Source: Mycoplasmatota bacterium | GTDB lineage: Bacteria > Bacillota_I > Bacilli_A > RF39 > UBA660 | DNA: 64,000 nt | Direction of reading: 5' to 3' | Assembly (NCBI GenBank): GCA_022774645.1 | Contig: JALFKQ010000026.1 | Span: 62,001-126,000, forward strand | Shown: in pieces, positions 46,570-54,684 of the stretch | How positions within the stretch are numbered: position 1 is the first letter of the stretch | How the letters are laid out: each line of letters begins with the position of its first letter | Notes under the pieces: model-generated | Database searches by the model: none | The model's input: the letters and a program-made list of their open reading frames with translations, nothing else | What the model was told of the DNA's origin: nothing | Position numbers and translations under genes: made by a program

Positions 46570-47664
46570 TTATCTTAAGTACCAAATATCCTTACCATCT
46601 TTAAATACTTGTTTTATAATACCACCCATAATACATTGTTCACCTAAATATACTACACAAGCTTGACCTGGGGTAACAGCTTTTCCATCTACATATTTTA
46701 CTTTAATTTGATTATTTTCTAGATATTCTATTGTTACTGGTACATCTTCACTTCTATATCTAAATTTTGCTGTTGCGAATGTTGGATGTTTGTCTGAAAT
46801 ATAGTTAACATCTTCTATTAAAGCTTCATCTGAAAGTAAATATTTTGAATCGCTACCGAATGCTACATATAGAATATTCTTTTTAGAGTCTTTACCACAT
46901 ACATAATGTCTTTGAGCATCTCCACTTAAACCTACATTTCTTCTTTGACCGATAGTGTAGTTCATAAGGCCATTATGTTTTCCTATAACAACACCAGTTT
47001 CAACATCAACAATGTCTCCTTCTTTACCCTTTAAATAATTTGATATAAATTGTTGATAATGTCTTTCACCTATAAAACAAATTCCTGTTGAATCTTTTTT
47101 GTCTGCTACTGGTAAATGGTTTTCATGAGCTATTCTTCTTACTTCATCTTTTGTTAAATCACCTACTGGGAATAATACATCTTTTAATTGTTCAGGAGTT
47201 ACTTGACTTAAAAAGTATGTTTGATCTTTGTTATTATCCACTCCTCTTAAAAGTCTATTGCCTTTTATTCTTGCATAGTGACCAGTGGCTATTTTATCAG
47301 CACCTAATCTTTTAGCTTCTTTTTTAAAAAGATCAAATTTTATATATTTATTACACATAATATCAGGATTTGGTGTTCTTCCTTTTTCTAATTCATCTAA
47401 AAAATATTTAAATACATCATCCCAATATTCTTTTATGAAGTCTACTCTATAAAGTGGTATAGATAATTCATCACATACAGTTTTAGCATCTCTAAAATCT
47501 AGTTCTTGTGGACAAACTCCATCTGTGATACCTTCTTTGTCATTATTAATATTAGAATCCCAGTTTTTCATAAATAGTCCAACTACATCGTATCCTTCTT
47601 GCTTTAATAGATATGCTGATACTGCCGAATCTACTCCTCCGCTCATTCCTACTACTACTTTCAT
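46570..47664 (-). CDS. mnmA: tRNA-specific 2-thiouridylase MnmA
   Basis: Makes s2U34 in tRNA for Lys, Glu and Gln. 364 residues from 47664, where AAAGGGAG precedes the ATG (an upstream ATG at 47682 lacks a site). PP-loop GMSGGVDSAVSA, first catalytic Cys in NPDIMCNKYIKF, second in DSTGICFIGER. The C-terminal beta-barrel (TPGQACVVYLGEQCIMGG) is intact. It is followed directly by alr. The sulfur donor gene is not in this window. Confidence 0.95.
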   Translation of the reverse strand: MKVVVGMSGGVDSAVSAYLLKQEGYDVVGLFMKNWDSNINNDKEGITDGVCPQELDFRDAKTVCDELSIPLYRVDFIKEYWDDVFKYFLDELEKGRTPNPDIMCNKYIKFDLFKKEAKRLGADKIATGHYARIKGNRLLRGVDNNKDQTYFLSQVTPEQLKDVLFPVGDLTKDEVRRIAHENHLPVADKKDSTGICFIGERHYQQFISNYLKGKEGDIVDVETGVVIGKHNGLMNYTIGQRRNVGLSGDAQRHYVCGKDSKKNILYVAFGSDSKYLLSDEALIEDVNYISDKHPTFATAKFRYRSEDVPVTIEYLENNQIKVKYVDGKAVTPGQACVVYLGEQCIMGGIIKQVFKDGKDIWYLR

Positions 47665-47691
47665 ATTAATACTCCCTTTCACCTTATGTAA

Positions 47692-48267
47692 TTATACTAC
47701 AAATTTAAGTATATTGAAACAAATATATGTTTCTATTATACAAATAATTATTAATATGAATAGTAATATTAAATAAATATAAAAATTGTTTAATATATAT
47801 TTTTTTATATTAGTTAGATTATCATCTTTGAATGCATTATAACATTTATATGAAAAGTTAATACTATAATAGCTTATTAATAATAGAATTATTACTTTTA
47901 ATATGCTTGGAAACATCAAAATTAAGCTATATATGGTGCCTTTTATTTTGAAAGTATAAATTATTGTTGATATAGTAAAACCAATTGAAATACCTTTAAA
48001 AATGATTAATATTGGTATAAATACTGAACAAATAAATATTATTCCAAATATCCATATTAATGAATATAATTTAAAATCGTTATATATATTATTTATTAGC
48101 CCACTAAAATAATTATAATCATTATTACTTATTAGTTTTATATAGTTTATTACATTATTATTAACTATATCTTTTTCAATAAATATATAACTTATAATTC
48201 CTATTATAATTCCAAACAAAAAAATAAAAAACATCGTTTTAAATAATCTACTTTTTATAATTTTCAT
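47692..48267 (-). CDS. SpoIIM-like membrane protein
   Basis: A 191-residue protein with five or six membrane segments and the layout of the SpoIIM family (PF01944): a first segment, a hydrophilic loop ending NDFKLYSLIWIFG, then IPILIIFKGISIGFTIS and FPSILKVIILLLIS. SpoIIM helps engulfment in spore formers, but family members also occur in non-sporulating bacteria. A TATAAT (48273-48278) ends 5 bases before the ATG and no binding site is seen, so the mRNA may be leaderless. Confidence 0.65.
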   Translation of the reverse strand: MKIIKSRLFKTMFFIFLFGIIIGIISYIFIEKDIVNNNVINYIKLISNNDYNYFSGLINNIYNDFKLYSLIWIFGIIFICSVFIPILIIFKGISIGFTISTIIYTFKIKGTIYSLILMFPSILKVIILLLISYYSINFSYKCYNAFKDDNLTNIKKYILNNFYIYLILLFILIIICIIETYICFNILKFVV

Positions 48268-48309
48268 ACTAAATTATATTTATTTCTTTATTTTTTATTA
48301 CAAATATAT

Positions 48310-48315
48310 TATAAT
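48310..48315 (+). promoter_or_regulatory. -10 promoter element of the DUF4044-type gene
   Basis: TATAAT; expected transcript start about 48322, at the TGAGGTA binding site before the ATG at 48334. Confidence 0.5.
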
Positions 48316-48333
48316 TTATATGAGGTATTTATT

Positions 48334-48450
48334 ATGGCAACTAAAAATAAGAAAAAGAAAGATATAGCTAAGAAAATAGTAGCATGGTTATTATTAATAG
48401 CTATGGTAGGTAGTGTATTTACTATTATGCTTAGTGCTTTATTTAGTTAA
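48334..48450 (+). CDS. DUF4044-type small membrane protein
   Basis: A 38-residue protein: a Lys-rich N-terminus (ATKNKKKKDIAKK) and one membrane segment (IVAWLLLIAMVGSVFTIML). This layout fits the DUF4044 family of very small Bacillota membrane proteins. It has TGAGGT before the start, a promoter just upstream and a terminator after the stop. Function unknown. Confidence 0.7.
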   Translation: MATKNKKKKDIAKKIVAWLLLIAMVGSVFTIMLSALFS

Positions 48451-48482
48451 AAAGAGATTGATATTGTTAGTCAATCTCTTTT
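48450..48482. terminator. Bidirectional terminator between two tiny genes
   Basis: AAAGAGATTGA (48451-48461) and TCAATCTCTTT (48471-48481), with A and T runs on both sides. Confidence 0.85.
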
Positions 48483-48485
48483 AAT

Positions 48486-48554
48486 TTATTCAAATATCTT
48501 TTTTATACTGTTAAAGATTTTTTTATTTGTTTTTTTAATTTCTTTTAAAATCAT
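48486..48554 (-). CDS. 22-residue Lys-rich amphipathic peptide
   Basis: A short open frame with a strong AGGTGGTAAT binding site, a TATAAT at 48570-48575 (reverse strand) and a terminator after the stop, i.e. all parts of a gene. The peptide starts MILKEIKK and ends KKIFE. Ile, Leu and Phe fall at residues 2, 3, 6, 13, 14, 17, 20 and 21 and Lys fills the other face, as in an amphipathic helix. It may be a membrane-active peptide of the phenol-soluble modulin, bacteriocin or type I toxin kind. That role is inference. Confidence 0.55.
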   Translation of the reverse strand: MILKEIKKTNKKIFNSIKKIFE

Positions 48555-48603
48555 ATTACCACCTACTATATTATATTTATAAAATAATATTTATTAAGTG
48601 CTT

Positions 48604-48840
48604 TTATCTCTTATTATAGTAAGGATATTTACAATCACAACATATATTACAATCTTTACAATCTCTACATTCACAACAATTATCATCTTTTGTTTCTTTA
48701 ATACAGCCAAATATCAGTAATGATACTGTTATTAGTGATAATATTATTGTTATTATTTTCTTTTTAGTACTTTTTTTCATTTTTTTGATTAATATTGCTG
48801 TTATAGTAAAAGTAAATATTCCTAAACATATATATATCAT
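48604..48840 (-). CDS. Small membrane protein with cysteine-rich tail
   Basis: A 78-residue protein: two hydrophobic segments (residues about 2-17 and 29-47) separated by a basic stretch, then a tail with ten Cys from residue 46 to 71 in pairs such as CCECRDCKDC and CCDCKY. The tail resembles a metal-binding cluster or a disulfide knot; FGC at 44-46 is only a poor lipobox. AGGTGA precedes the ATG. No family recognised. Confidence 0.6.
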   Translation of the reverse strand: MIYICLGIFTFTITAILIKKMKKSTKKKIITIILSLITVSLLIFGCIKETKDDNCCECRDCKDCNICCDCKYPYYNKR

Positions 48841-48856
48841 ATTTTCACCTATGGTA

Positions 48857-48865
48857 ATTATAGCA
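48857..48865 (-). promoter_or_regulatory. Extended -10 promoter of the Cys-rich gene
   Basis: On the reverse strand TG-C-TATAAT, about 17 bases before the ATG at 48840. Confidence 0.55.
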
Positions 48866-48905
48866 AAATAAAAAATGACCGTAAAGCCATTTTATTTATC
48901 AATTA

Positions 48906-48981
48906 TGGTGGACCGCTAGGGATTCGAACCCTAGACCCATCGATTAAGAGTCGATTGCTCTACCAGCTGAGCTAGCGGTCC
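48906..48981 (-). tRNA. tRNA-Lys (anticodon CTT)
   Basis: Full cloverleaf on the reverse strand: acceptor GGACCGC/GCGGTCC, D stem GCTC/GAGC, anticodon stem ATCGA/TCGAT with loop CTCTTAA, T stem TAGGG/CCCTA with TTCGAAT, and encoded CCA. Confidence 0.93.
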
Positions 48982-49064
48982 ATCTCATTCGTACTTCAAA
49001 AGTATAACATAAAATTTATTAAAATGGAACACTATTTTTAAAAAAATATTAAAAAAGAAGCTAT

Positions 49065-50330
49065 TTATTTGTTGTTTATATGACTAATAGCTTCATTATC
49101 ACTTAAATTATAGTTTTTGTTACTTATAAGATTACTTATACTAACTACTTCATAATTCATTTCATTTAATGCTGGTATAAGCATTTTTACTGCTTCTATT
49201 GTTTCTGGATATATATCATGCATAAGAACTATACATCCATCACAAGCATTATTTATAACTGAGTTATATATTTTTTTACTGTTTTTAACTAACCAATCTT
49301 TTGTATCTATATTCCAAAGCACAATATTATATCTGAGTTTTTTTACTTTATCATTATAAGATCCATAAGGTGGCCTTAAATACTTTATATTATCTTTCGT
49401 TATATTATTATAAACTATTTGTGAACTATTTACTTCATTGTATAATTCATCTTCACTAAGTTCAGTTAATCTCTTATGAGAATAAGTATGTGTCCCTATT
49501 TCACTATTGGAATTGTAAACTGATTGAACAATATCTTCATTATATTTCATTCTATTTCCAAGCATAAAGAATGTTGCGGATGAATTATTAAGTTCAAGAG
49601 TTTTTAATAGTTCTTCTGTATATTTACTAGGTCCATCATCAAATGTAAATGCTATATACTTTTTATCATAAGTTTCTATATTATTTTTATCTTCTTCTAA
49701 ATCTATAACTGATTCACTTAATTTTATTGTTATCTTTGGTACATAGTTAATATCTTTATCTAATATATCATTAAAATAAATATCTATTTTGTTATTATCT
49801 ATTATATATGTATGATTATCTATGTTTGATGCTTTTATTTTTTCATATATATTATTAGAATATTTAGAATATACTATATTATTTATTTCATCAGTTAAAT
49901 AATCTTTATCATATAAATTTGATATATATGCTAGTTTTTTATTCTTTAAATCAATTAATATGTTTTTATTTTTTATTTTAGTTAAAGAATTTTCTATATT
50001 ATATACTATGTTAAGATAGTTATCAAAATAATATAAATCATAGTCTATATTAAGACTTTTATTTAATTTGTCATACGATTTAAAATCTTTTACATAACTA
50101 TATATATTTTCAGATACAATTTTATTTATTTTATCTTCTTTAAATCTAGGATATGAGACATTTATTTCAGTTAATTCATCTGTATATATTATATATGAAG
50201 AAATTACATTTTCATCTTTTTTTTGCTCATATTTTGAACACACATTAACAATCACAAATAATGATATGAATACTGCCGACATATAAATAATATATTTTAT
50301 AAAGTTGTTTTTATAATTTAGTAGTATCAT
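49065..50330 (-). CDS. Membrane-anchored polysaccharide deacetylase
   Basis: A 421-residue protein with one N-terminal membrane anchor (about 12-31) and an external C-terminal NodB domain. Catalytic motifs: FTFDDGPSKYTEELL (motif 1), THTYSHKRL (motif 2), RPPYGSYN (motif 3), WNIDTKDW (motif 4) and LMHDIYPETIEA (motif 5). The middle part (residues about 50-220) resembles the PdaC/RsiV-type domain of Bacillus. Likely deacetylates peptidoglycan and so protects against lysozyme. Confidence 0.88.
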   Translation of the reverse strand: MILLNYKNNFIKYIIYMSAVFISLFVIVNVCSKYEQKKDENVISSYIIYTDELTEINVSYPRFKEDKINKIVSENIYSYVKDFKSYDKLNKSLNIDYDLYYFDNYLNIVYNIENSLTKIKNKNILIDLKNKKLAYISNLYDKDYLTDEINNIVYSKYSNNIYEKIKASNIDNHTYIIDNNKIDIYFNDILDKDINYVPKITIKLSESVIDLEEDKNNIETYDKKYIAFTFDDGPSKYTEELLKTLELNNSSATFFMLGNRMKYNEDIVQSVYNSNSEIGTHTYSHKRLTELSEDELYNEVNSSQIVYNNITKDNIKYLRPPYGSYNDKVKKLRYNIVLWNIDTKDWLVKNSKKIYNSVINNACDGCIVLMHDIYPETIEAVKMLIPALNEMNYEVVSISNLISNKNYNLSDNEAISHINNK

Positions 50331-50397
50331 ATTTTATTTATCTCCTATTATCTATAAATAATATATCACACTTTTTCAAAAAATAAACAAAAAGATA

Positions 50398-50426
50398 TTG
50401 AAAAACAAAAAATTATGTGTTATTAT
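50398..50426 (+). promoter_or_regulatory. Promoter of the tRNA-Ile2/tRNA-Leu pair
   Basis: TTGAAA, 17-base spacer, TATTAT with TG one base before it; the first tRNA begins 11 bases later. Confidence 0.6.
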
Positions 50427-50437
50427 GAATAAGCAGT

Positions 50438-50514
50438 GGACCTCTAGCTCAATTGGTTAGAGCATCCGGCTCATAACCGGGCGGTTGTAGGTTCGAGTCC
50501 TACGAGGTCCACCA
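50438..50514 (+). tRNA. tRNA with CAT anticodon, probably tRNA-Ile2 (lysidine type)
   Basis: Acceptor GGACCTC/GAGGTCC, D stem GCTC/GAGC, anticodon stem TCCGG/CCGGG with loop CTCATAA, T arm GTAGG TTCGAGT CCTAC, encoded CCA. The body is very like Bacillus tRNA-Ile(CAU) (GGACCTTTAGCTC..., GTAGGTTCGAGTCCTAC) rather than elongator Met, so the wobble C is expected to be changed to lysidine by TilS. Confidence 0.9.
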
Positions 50515-50521
50515 CTAATGT

Positions 50522-50606
50522 GCAGGTGTGGCGAAATTGGCAGACGCACTAGACTTAGGATCTAGCGGAGCAATCCATGGGGGTTCAAGTCCCTTCACCT
50601 GCACCA
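50522..50606 (+). tRNA. tRNA-Leu (anticodon TAG)
   Basis: 85 bases with a long variable arm (CGGAGCAATCCATG region). Acceptor GCAGGTG/CACCTGC, anticodon stem CTAGA/TCTAG with loop CTTAGGA, T loop TTCAAGT, encoded CCA. Confidence 0.93.
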
Positions 50607-50617
50607 CTAAGTATATA

Positions 50618-50644
50618 AAGTTCTTGGATAAGAACTTTTTTATT
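50618..50644 (+). terminator. Terminator after the tRNA pair
   Basis: AAGTTCTT (50618-50625), GGAT loop, AAGAACTT (50630-50637), then T6. Confidence 0.85.
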
Positions 50645-50718
50645 GTAATTTTTTGTTTTTCTTTTTACTTTAATTAATACTATTTTTATGTTATTCTTAT
50701 TTTATATAAGGAGTAAAT

Positions 50719-51339
50719 ATGAAAACAATTTATTTAATAAGACATTCTGGCCCTTTTGTTGATATTGATAATTATAATGATTATCCTAATATATCTTGGA
50801 ATGACTACAATAAAAATATGATATTAAATACCGAGGGGGAAAATAAAGCTAAGGAATTATCAAATAATATTGAATTTGTAAGTATAAATGAAATTTATTC
50901 TGCTGATTCCGTAAGAGCTATAGGTACTGCTAAATACATTGCTGAAAAGAATAATATAAGTATTAAATTAGATGAAAGAATTAATGAGAGAAATTTAGGT
51001 ATCAAAACAATATCAGAACTACCAGATAATTTTAACAAAAAGTCATTTGATGACAAAAATTATAAAATATTTGATGGTGAATCTTTAAATGAAGTTGATA
51101 AAAGAATGAATAACTTTATCACTGATATGATCCATAATAATTGTAATAAAATAGTAATAGTTACTCATGGTATTATTCTTCTCTCTTTTTTATCAAATTT
51201 ATGTGATTTTTCCTATGATGGTAAAGCATTCTTTATTAAATACAAAAACAATATTTTAGTTAACGGTAATCCAAAGAATCCAGATGTTTTTAAACTTACA
51301 ATCGATAACGATAAAATTATTAATATAGAAAATATATAA
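50719..51339 (+). CDS. Histidine phosphatase family protein
   Basis: A 206-residue protein of the phosphoglycerate-mutase-like phosphatase superfamily: N-terminal YLIRHSGPF (usual RHG, with catalytic His), SADSVRAIGTAKYIAE, DERINERNLG, and the second catalytic His in VIVTHGIIL. The RHS in place of RHG is a mild variation. Substrate unknown. AAGGAG lies before the start. It is one of the few forward genes in the reverse half. Confidence 0.85.
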   Translation: MKTIYLIRHSGPFVDIDNYNDYPNISWNDYNKNMILNTEGENKAKELSNNIEFVSINEIYSADSVRAIGTAKYIAEKNNISIKLDERINERNLGIKTISELPDNFNKKSFDDKNYKIFDGESLNEVDKRMNNFITDMIHNNCNKIVIVTHGIILLSFLSNLCDFSYDGKAFFIKYKNNILVNGNPKNPDVFKLTIDNDKIINIENI

Positions 51340-51342
51340 ATT

Positions 51343-51367
51343 AAAAAAGCCAATTATGGCTTTTTAT
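51343..51367. terminator. Bidirectional terminator
   Basis: AAAAAAGCC (51343-51351) and GGCTTTTTA (51358-51366) between convergent genes. Confidence 0.85.
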
Positions 51368-52680
51368 TTTGTAACTAAATTTTTAGATTGTTTTAAGAAA
51401 TATATTCCATTTTCTTCTAATTCTTTTATTGTAGTTATTTTGTTATTTAAAGCAGTTTTCAATGGATATTCTTTACCATTTATAAGTAAGTACATGCTTC
51501 CACTTTTCATACAAGTAAAGTAATATTTATATTGAGCATCCTCATAAAAATAATCTATTGCTGAAGCACACATACTTCCTTGTGATTTATCTATTAATTT
51601 AATATTTTTACTACCTGTGTCTATTTTTTCATCGTTAATTTTATCATTAACTTTTGTTATTTTTTTCTTATAATAGTCTAATCCTAAACCTTGTAAGCTT
51701 GATAATGTAATTATATTTTTATTTAAGGCATTCTTAATTGTATAATATTTATTATTATATTTAATGCTATAATCTCCATTGTTAGGTGTGTAATAATAGT
51801 ATTCATAATTATTATCTTGATATATTGTCACCATTATTTGTGAACTATTATTATTTTTTATAAAAACTAATTCTGGTGAATTTATTATAATTTCATTATT
51901 ATCAGCTGGTGCATCTATTTTTGATTCATCATCTTTCTCTATTTTTACATTTTCTTCTTTTTTAACTTCTGTTATTTCGTTTTTTATTTCTTTTGTTGTT
52001 ATATTTAGTCCTAATTCTTTTAATTTATCAATAGTTACTGCTCCACTTTGCAATGCTTTACTAATAGAAATTGTTTCATTGTTTATGTCTAAAAGATAAC
52101 TATCATTACTGCAGTCATAGTAATATTCTATTCTATTATATGTATATATCTTCTCAGTTTTAGTACTGCATTTATTATTTTGAGCTACTAGCTTAATTGT
52201 ATTGTTAATTTTATCTTCTTTTTTACTTTCTTTATAAAATTGAAGTTTACCTTCTAAATCATTAATAGTAATAATTTTACTATTTAATGCTGATTTTAAT
52301 GGATATTCTTTATCATTAATAGTTATAGTTATATAATTGCTTTTAAAACAACTAAAATAATATCTATAGTCTTCATCTTCATAAAAGTAATCTATTCCAT
52401 CAACACATACATCTTTATTATTTTGTGTTATTGATATTGTTTTTTCAATTAAAGGGCAATCAAACTTGCTTGTTAGTGATTCTATATATATTTCACCATT
52501 ACAATTATAAGTTTTATAAAGAATACTGTTACTTATTTTAACATTGTTATCATTTTTAGTACTTATAACTATTAGTGGTTCTGTTTTAAATATTACTGTT
52601 CTTGCTAGATCAATAAATAATATTCCAAATATTACTCCAATTGTTATTAATAGATATTTTATGATTTTATTACTTTTCAT
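51364..52680 (-). CDS. Membrane-anchored protein with four internal repeats
   Basis: A 438-residue protein with one N-terminal membrane segment (residues 7-25) and an external part made of four related units of about 55-60 residues. Each has a Tyr-rich strand, then Y.L.IN.KEYPLK.AL...I.TI..L...GI: around residues 97-155, 175-230, 290-345 and 385-435. Units 1 and 4 are closest (DYFYEDEDYRYYFSC and DYFYEDAQYKYYFTC) and have Cys pairs. A charged Lys/Glu linker separates units 2 and 3. Family unknown; likely an adhesive or scaffold protein. Confidence 0.65.
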   Translation of the reverse strand: MKSNKIIKYLLITIGVIFGILFIDLARTVIFKTEPLIVISTKNDNNVKISNSILYKTYNCNGEIYIESLTSKFDCPLIEKTISITQNNKDVCVDGIDYFYEDEDYRYYFSCFKSNYITITINDKEYPLKSALNSKIITINDLEGKLQFYKESKKEDKINNTIKLVAQNNKCSTKTEKIYTYNRIEYYYDCSNDSYLLDINNETISISKALQSGAVTIDKLKELGLNITTKEIKNEITEVKKEENVKIEKDDESKIDAPADNNEIIINSPELVFIKNNNSSQIMVTIYQDNNYEYYYYTPNNGDYSIKYNNKYYTIKNALNKNIITLSSLQGLGLDYYKKKITKVNDKINDEKIDTGSKNIKLIDKSQGSMCASAIDYFYEDAQYKYYFTCMKSGSMYLLINGKEYPLKTALNNKITTIKELEENGIYFLKQSKNLVTK

Positions 52681-52773
52681 TTCTTTTCACCTATTTAATA
52701 TTGTATCAAAACTTATATAATTTTTCCAGTGTAATTATGTGTAAAGTAAGTATAATTTCTTAACTATTTATAG

Positions 52774-52779
52774 TATAAT
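52774..52779 (+). promoter_or_regulatory. -10 promoter element of murC
   Basis: TATAAT; expected transcript start about 52786, the first base of the GGTGAT binding site. Confidence 0.5.
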
Positions 52780-52795
52780 TATATTGGTGATTAAA

Positions 52796-54100
52796 TTGAT
52801 ATATTATTTTATAGGAATTAAAGGAAGTGGAATGAGTGCTCTTGCTCAAATAATGCACGATTTAGGATATAATGTTACAGGTAGTGATAAGCCTGATCAT
52901 TTCTTTACAGAAGCTGGTCTTATTGAAAAAGGTATTCCTTTTCATGAGTTTAATCCAAATATGATTACTAAGGATATGATTATTGTTCAAGGAAATGCTT
53001 TTAATGATGAGCATCCTGAGGTTAAGAAAGCACATGAATTAGGTCTTAAAATATTTACTTATCAAGAAATGATAGCTGAAATAACAAATAATACTAAATT
53101 AGTCGCAGTATGTGGTTGTCATGGCAAGACTACAACTACTACTATGTTAAAGACAGTTTTAGAACCTTTCGGAGTTAATTATCTTATCGGAGATGGAACT
53201 GGATATGCTAAAAGAGGTAATGAATATTTTGCTCTTGAAGCTTGTGAATATAAAAGACATTTCTTAGCTTATAATCCTTACTACACTATAGTTACTAATA
53301 TTGAACTTGACCATACAGATTATTATAAAGATTTAGATGATGTTATGGATGCATTTAATGAATTTGTAAGTAAAGCTCGTAAAGCTGTTATAATGTGTGG
53401 GGACGATGAAAACAATAGAAGAATTAAAACTGATAAGAAAGTATTGTATTATGGTTTTAATGAGGATAATGATGTTGTGGTGAAAAATATTACTCATGAT
53501 GAAGAAACTACTAAAGCAGATGTTTATATTAATGGTGAGTTATATGATACATATACATTCCCTTTTGTGGGAGATCATCTTTTATTAAATGTTCTTGGTG
53601 TTATTACTGTATGTTATCTTGAAAATTTACCTAAAGATACAGTTAGAAAACAAGTAAGTATAATTGAACATGCTAAAAGAAGATTTATCGAAGAAAAATT
53701 TAGAAATAATATCATTATTGATGACTATGCTCATCATCCAACTGAGGTTAAAGTTACCATAGAAGCTGCTCGTAAAAAATATCCTGATAGAGAGATAGTT
53801 GCTCTATTTAAAGCTCACACTAGATCAAGAGTTCAATATTTTCATAAAGAGTTTGCTGATGCTTTAAATCTTGCTGATAAAGCATTTGTTCTTGATATTG
53901 GAGAAGATAGAAAAGAACTTGGATATGATGGTGTATCTTGTATGGACATAATAAAGGATCTTAAAAATGGTGAATATATATCGCTTGAAGAAGTAGATAA
54001 ATTACTTCCATATAAAGATACTAATGCAGTACTTTTATTTATGAGTAGTAAAGATATATATGTACTTGAAAACAAATATAAAGAAATAGCTAGTAAATAG
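52796..54100 (+). CDS. murC: UDP-N-acetylmuramate-L-alanine ligase
   Basis: Adds L-Ala to UDP-MurNAc in peptidoglycan precursor synthesis. The start is TTG at 52796, 4 bases after GGTGAT, giving the family N-terminus IYYFIGIKGSGMSALAQI; upstream frame codons lie in the promoter or binding site. 434 residues: ATP motif CGCHGKTTTTTML (usual GTHGKTT), EACEYKRHF, TNIELDHTDYY, and DDYAHHPTEVK. Forward gene in the reverse half, transcribed alone. Confidence 0.93.
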   Translation: MIYYFIGIKGSGMSALAQIMHDLGYNVTGSDKPDHFFTEAGLIEKGIPFHEFNPNMITKDMIIVQGNAFNDEHPEVKKAHELGLKIFTYQEMIAEITNNTKLVAVCGCHGKTTTTTMLKTVLEPFGVNYLIGDGTGYAKRGNEYFALEACEYKRHFLAYNPYYTIVTNIELDHTDYYKDLDDVMDAFNEFVSKARKAVIMCGDDENNRRIKTDKKVLYYGFNEDNDVVVKNITHDEETTKADVYINGELYDTYTFPFVGDHLLLNVLGVITVCYLENLPKDTVRKQVSIIEHAKRRFIEEKFRNNIIIDDYAHHPTEVKVTIEAARKKYPDREIVALFKAHTRSRVQYFHKEFADALNLADKAFVLDIGEDRKELGYDGVSCMDIIKDLKNGEYISLEEVDKLLPYKDTNAVLLFMSSKDIYVLENKYKEIASK

Positions 54101-54115
54101 TTATTTCTTTTTTAA
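54079..54115 (+). terminator. Terminator after murC
   Basis: AAGAAATA near the gene end pairs with TTATTTCTT after the stop codon, followed by Ts. Confidence 0.6.
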
Positions 54116-54138
54116 TATAAGAATTAATGCAATAAAAA

Positions 54139-54162
54139 AGAAGGACTACTCTCTTCCTTCTA
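54139..54162 (-). terminator. Terminator after the 141-residue gene
   Basis: AGAAGGA and TCCTTCT arms (54139-54145, 54155-54161); on the reverse strand TTTTTTATT follows. Confidence 0.7.
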
Positions 54163-54571
54163 ATCTACATAATAAATCAATTTTAAACATTTCTTTTTGT
54201 GCATTAGCTTTAGAAATCATAATTCCTTTATAAGCTGTTAATTCTGATTTATGTCCATCTAATAATATATCTTTTGGTTCTAAGTTATTTAACATAACGA
54301 TGTTATTTTGTTTATATACTGTATAATTCAATTTAACTTCACCATAAACTTTTACGAATAATGAATCAGTTGGTAATTTTAAATCATATGTTTCAGTTTG
54401 TTCATGTTTGTTAATTGAAACTAATTCACCTACAAATTCACCACTTCTTAATTTTGGATAAAAATCAAACATTAATTTCTTATAAGCAACCATGTTATAT
54501 TTTTTTAAACTTCTTTCTAATTTTTTAAAATTGTTTTCATCTAAATAATCTAATATATATCTACCCTTCAT
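54146..54571 (-). CDS. Hypothetical protein, first gene of shared-promoter unit 1
   Basis: A 141-residue soluble protein without recognised domain. Start at 54571 is taken because AAGGGGG lies 8 bases before it; the ATG at 54577 is too close. A helical N-terminal half (DENNFKKLERSLKKYNMVAYKKLMFDF) precedes a beta-rich part (TYDLKLPTDSLFVKVYGEVKLNYTVYKQNNIVML). It is driven by the same special promoter as the genes at 58316 and 61558, so it probably belongs to the same response. Confidence 0.6.
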   Translation of the reverse strand: MKGRYILDYLDENNFKKLERSLKKYNMVAYKKLMFDFYPKLRSGEFVGELVSINKHEQTETYDLKLPTDSLFVKVYGEVKLNYTVYKQNNIVMLNNLEPKDILLDGHKSELTAYKGIMISKANAQKEMFKIDLLCRLEGRE

Positions 54572-54603
54572 AACCATTACCCCCTTAATGATTTAGTAAG
54601 TAG

Positions 54604-54632
54604 ATTATATCACAAAAGTGTCAAATTGTCAA
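54604..54632 (-). promoter_or_regulatory. Shared promoter P1
   Basis: Reverse strand: TTGACA (54632-54627), 17-base spacer ending ACTTTTGTGA, TATAAT (54609-54604), then a TTAAGGGGGTAAT binding site. The spacer end and binding site are shared with P2 and P3. Confidence 0.75.
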
Positions 54633-54684
54633 ATTAAACTTGATTTTTAGTGTTTTTTTGATATATTGTGTTACTTTTATTAGA

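Noticed and set aside
50438-50514. CAT-anticodon tRNA as elongator tRNA-Met
   Set aside because: Acceptor stem and T arm match Bacillus tRNA-Ile(CAU) rather than tRNA-Met.
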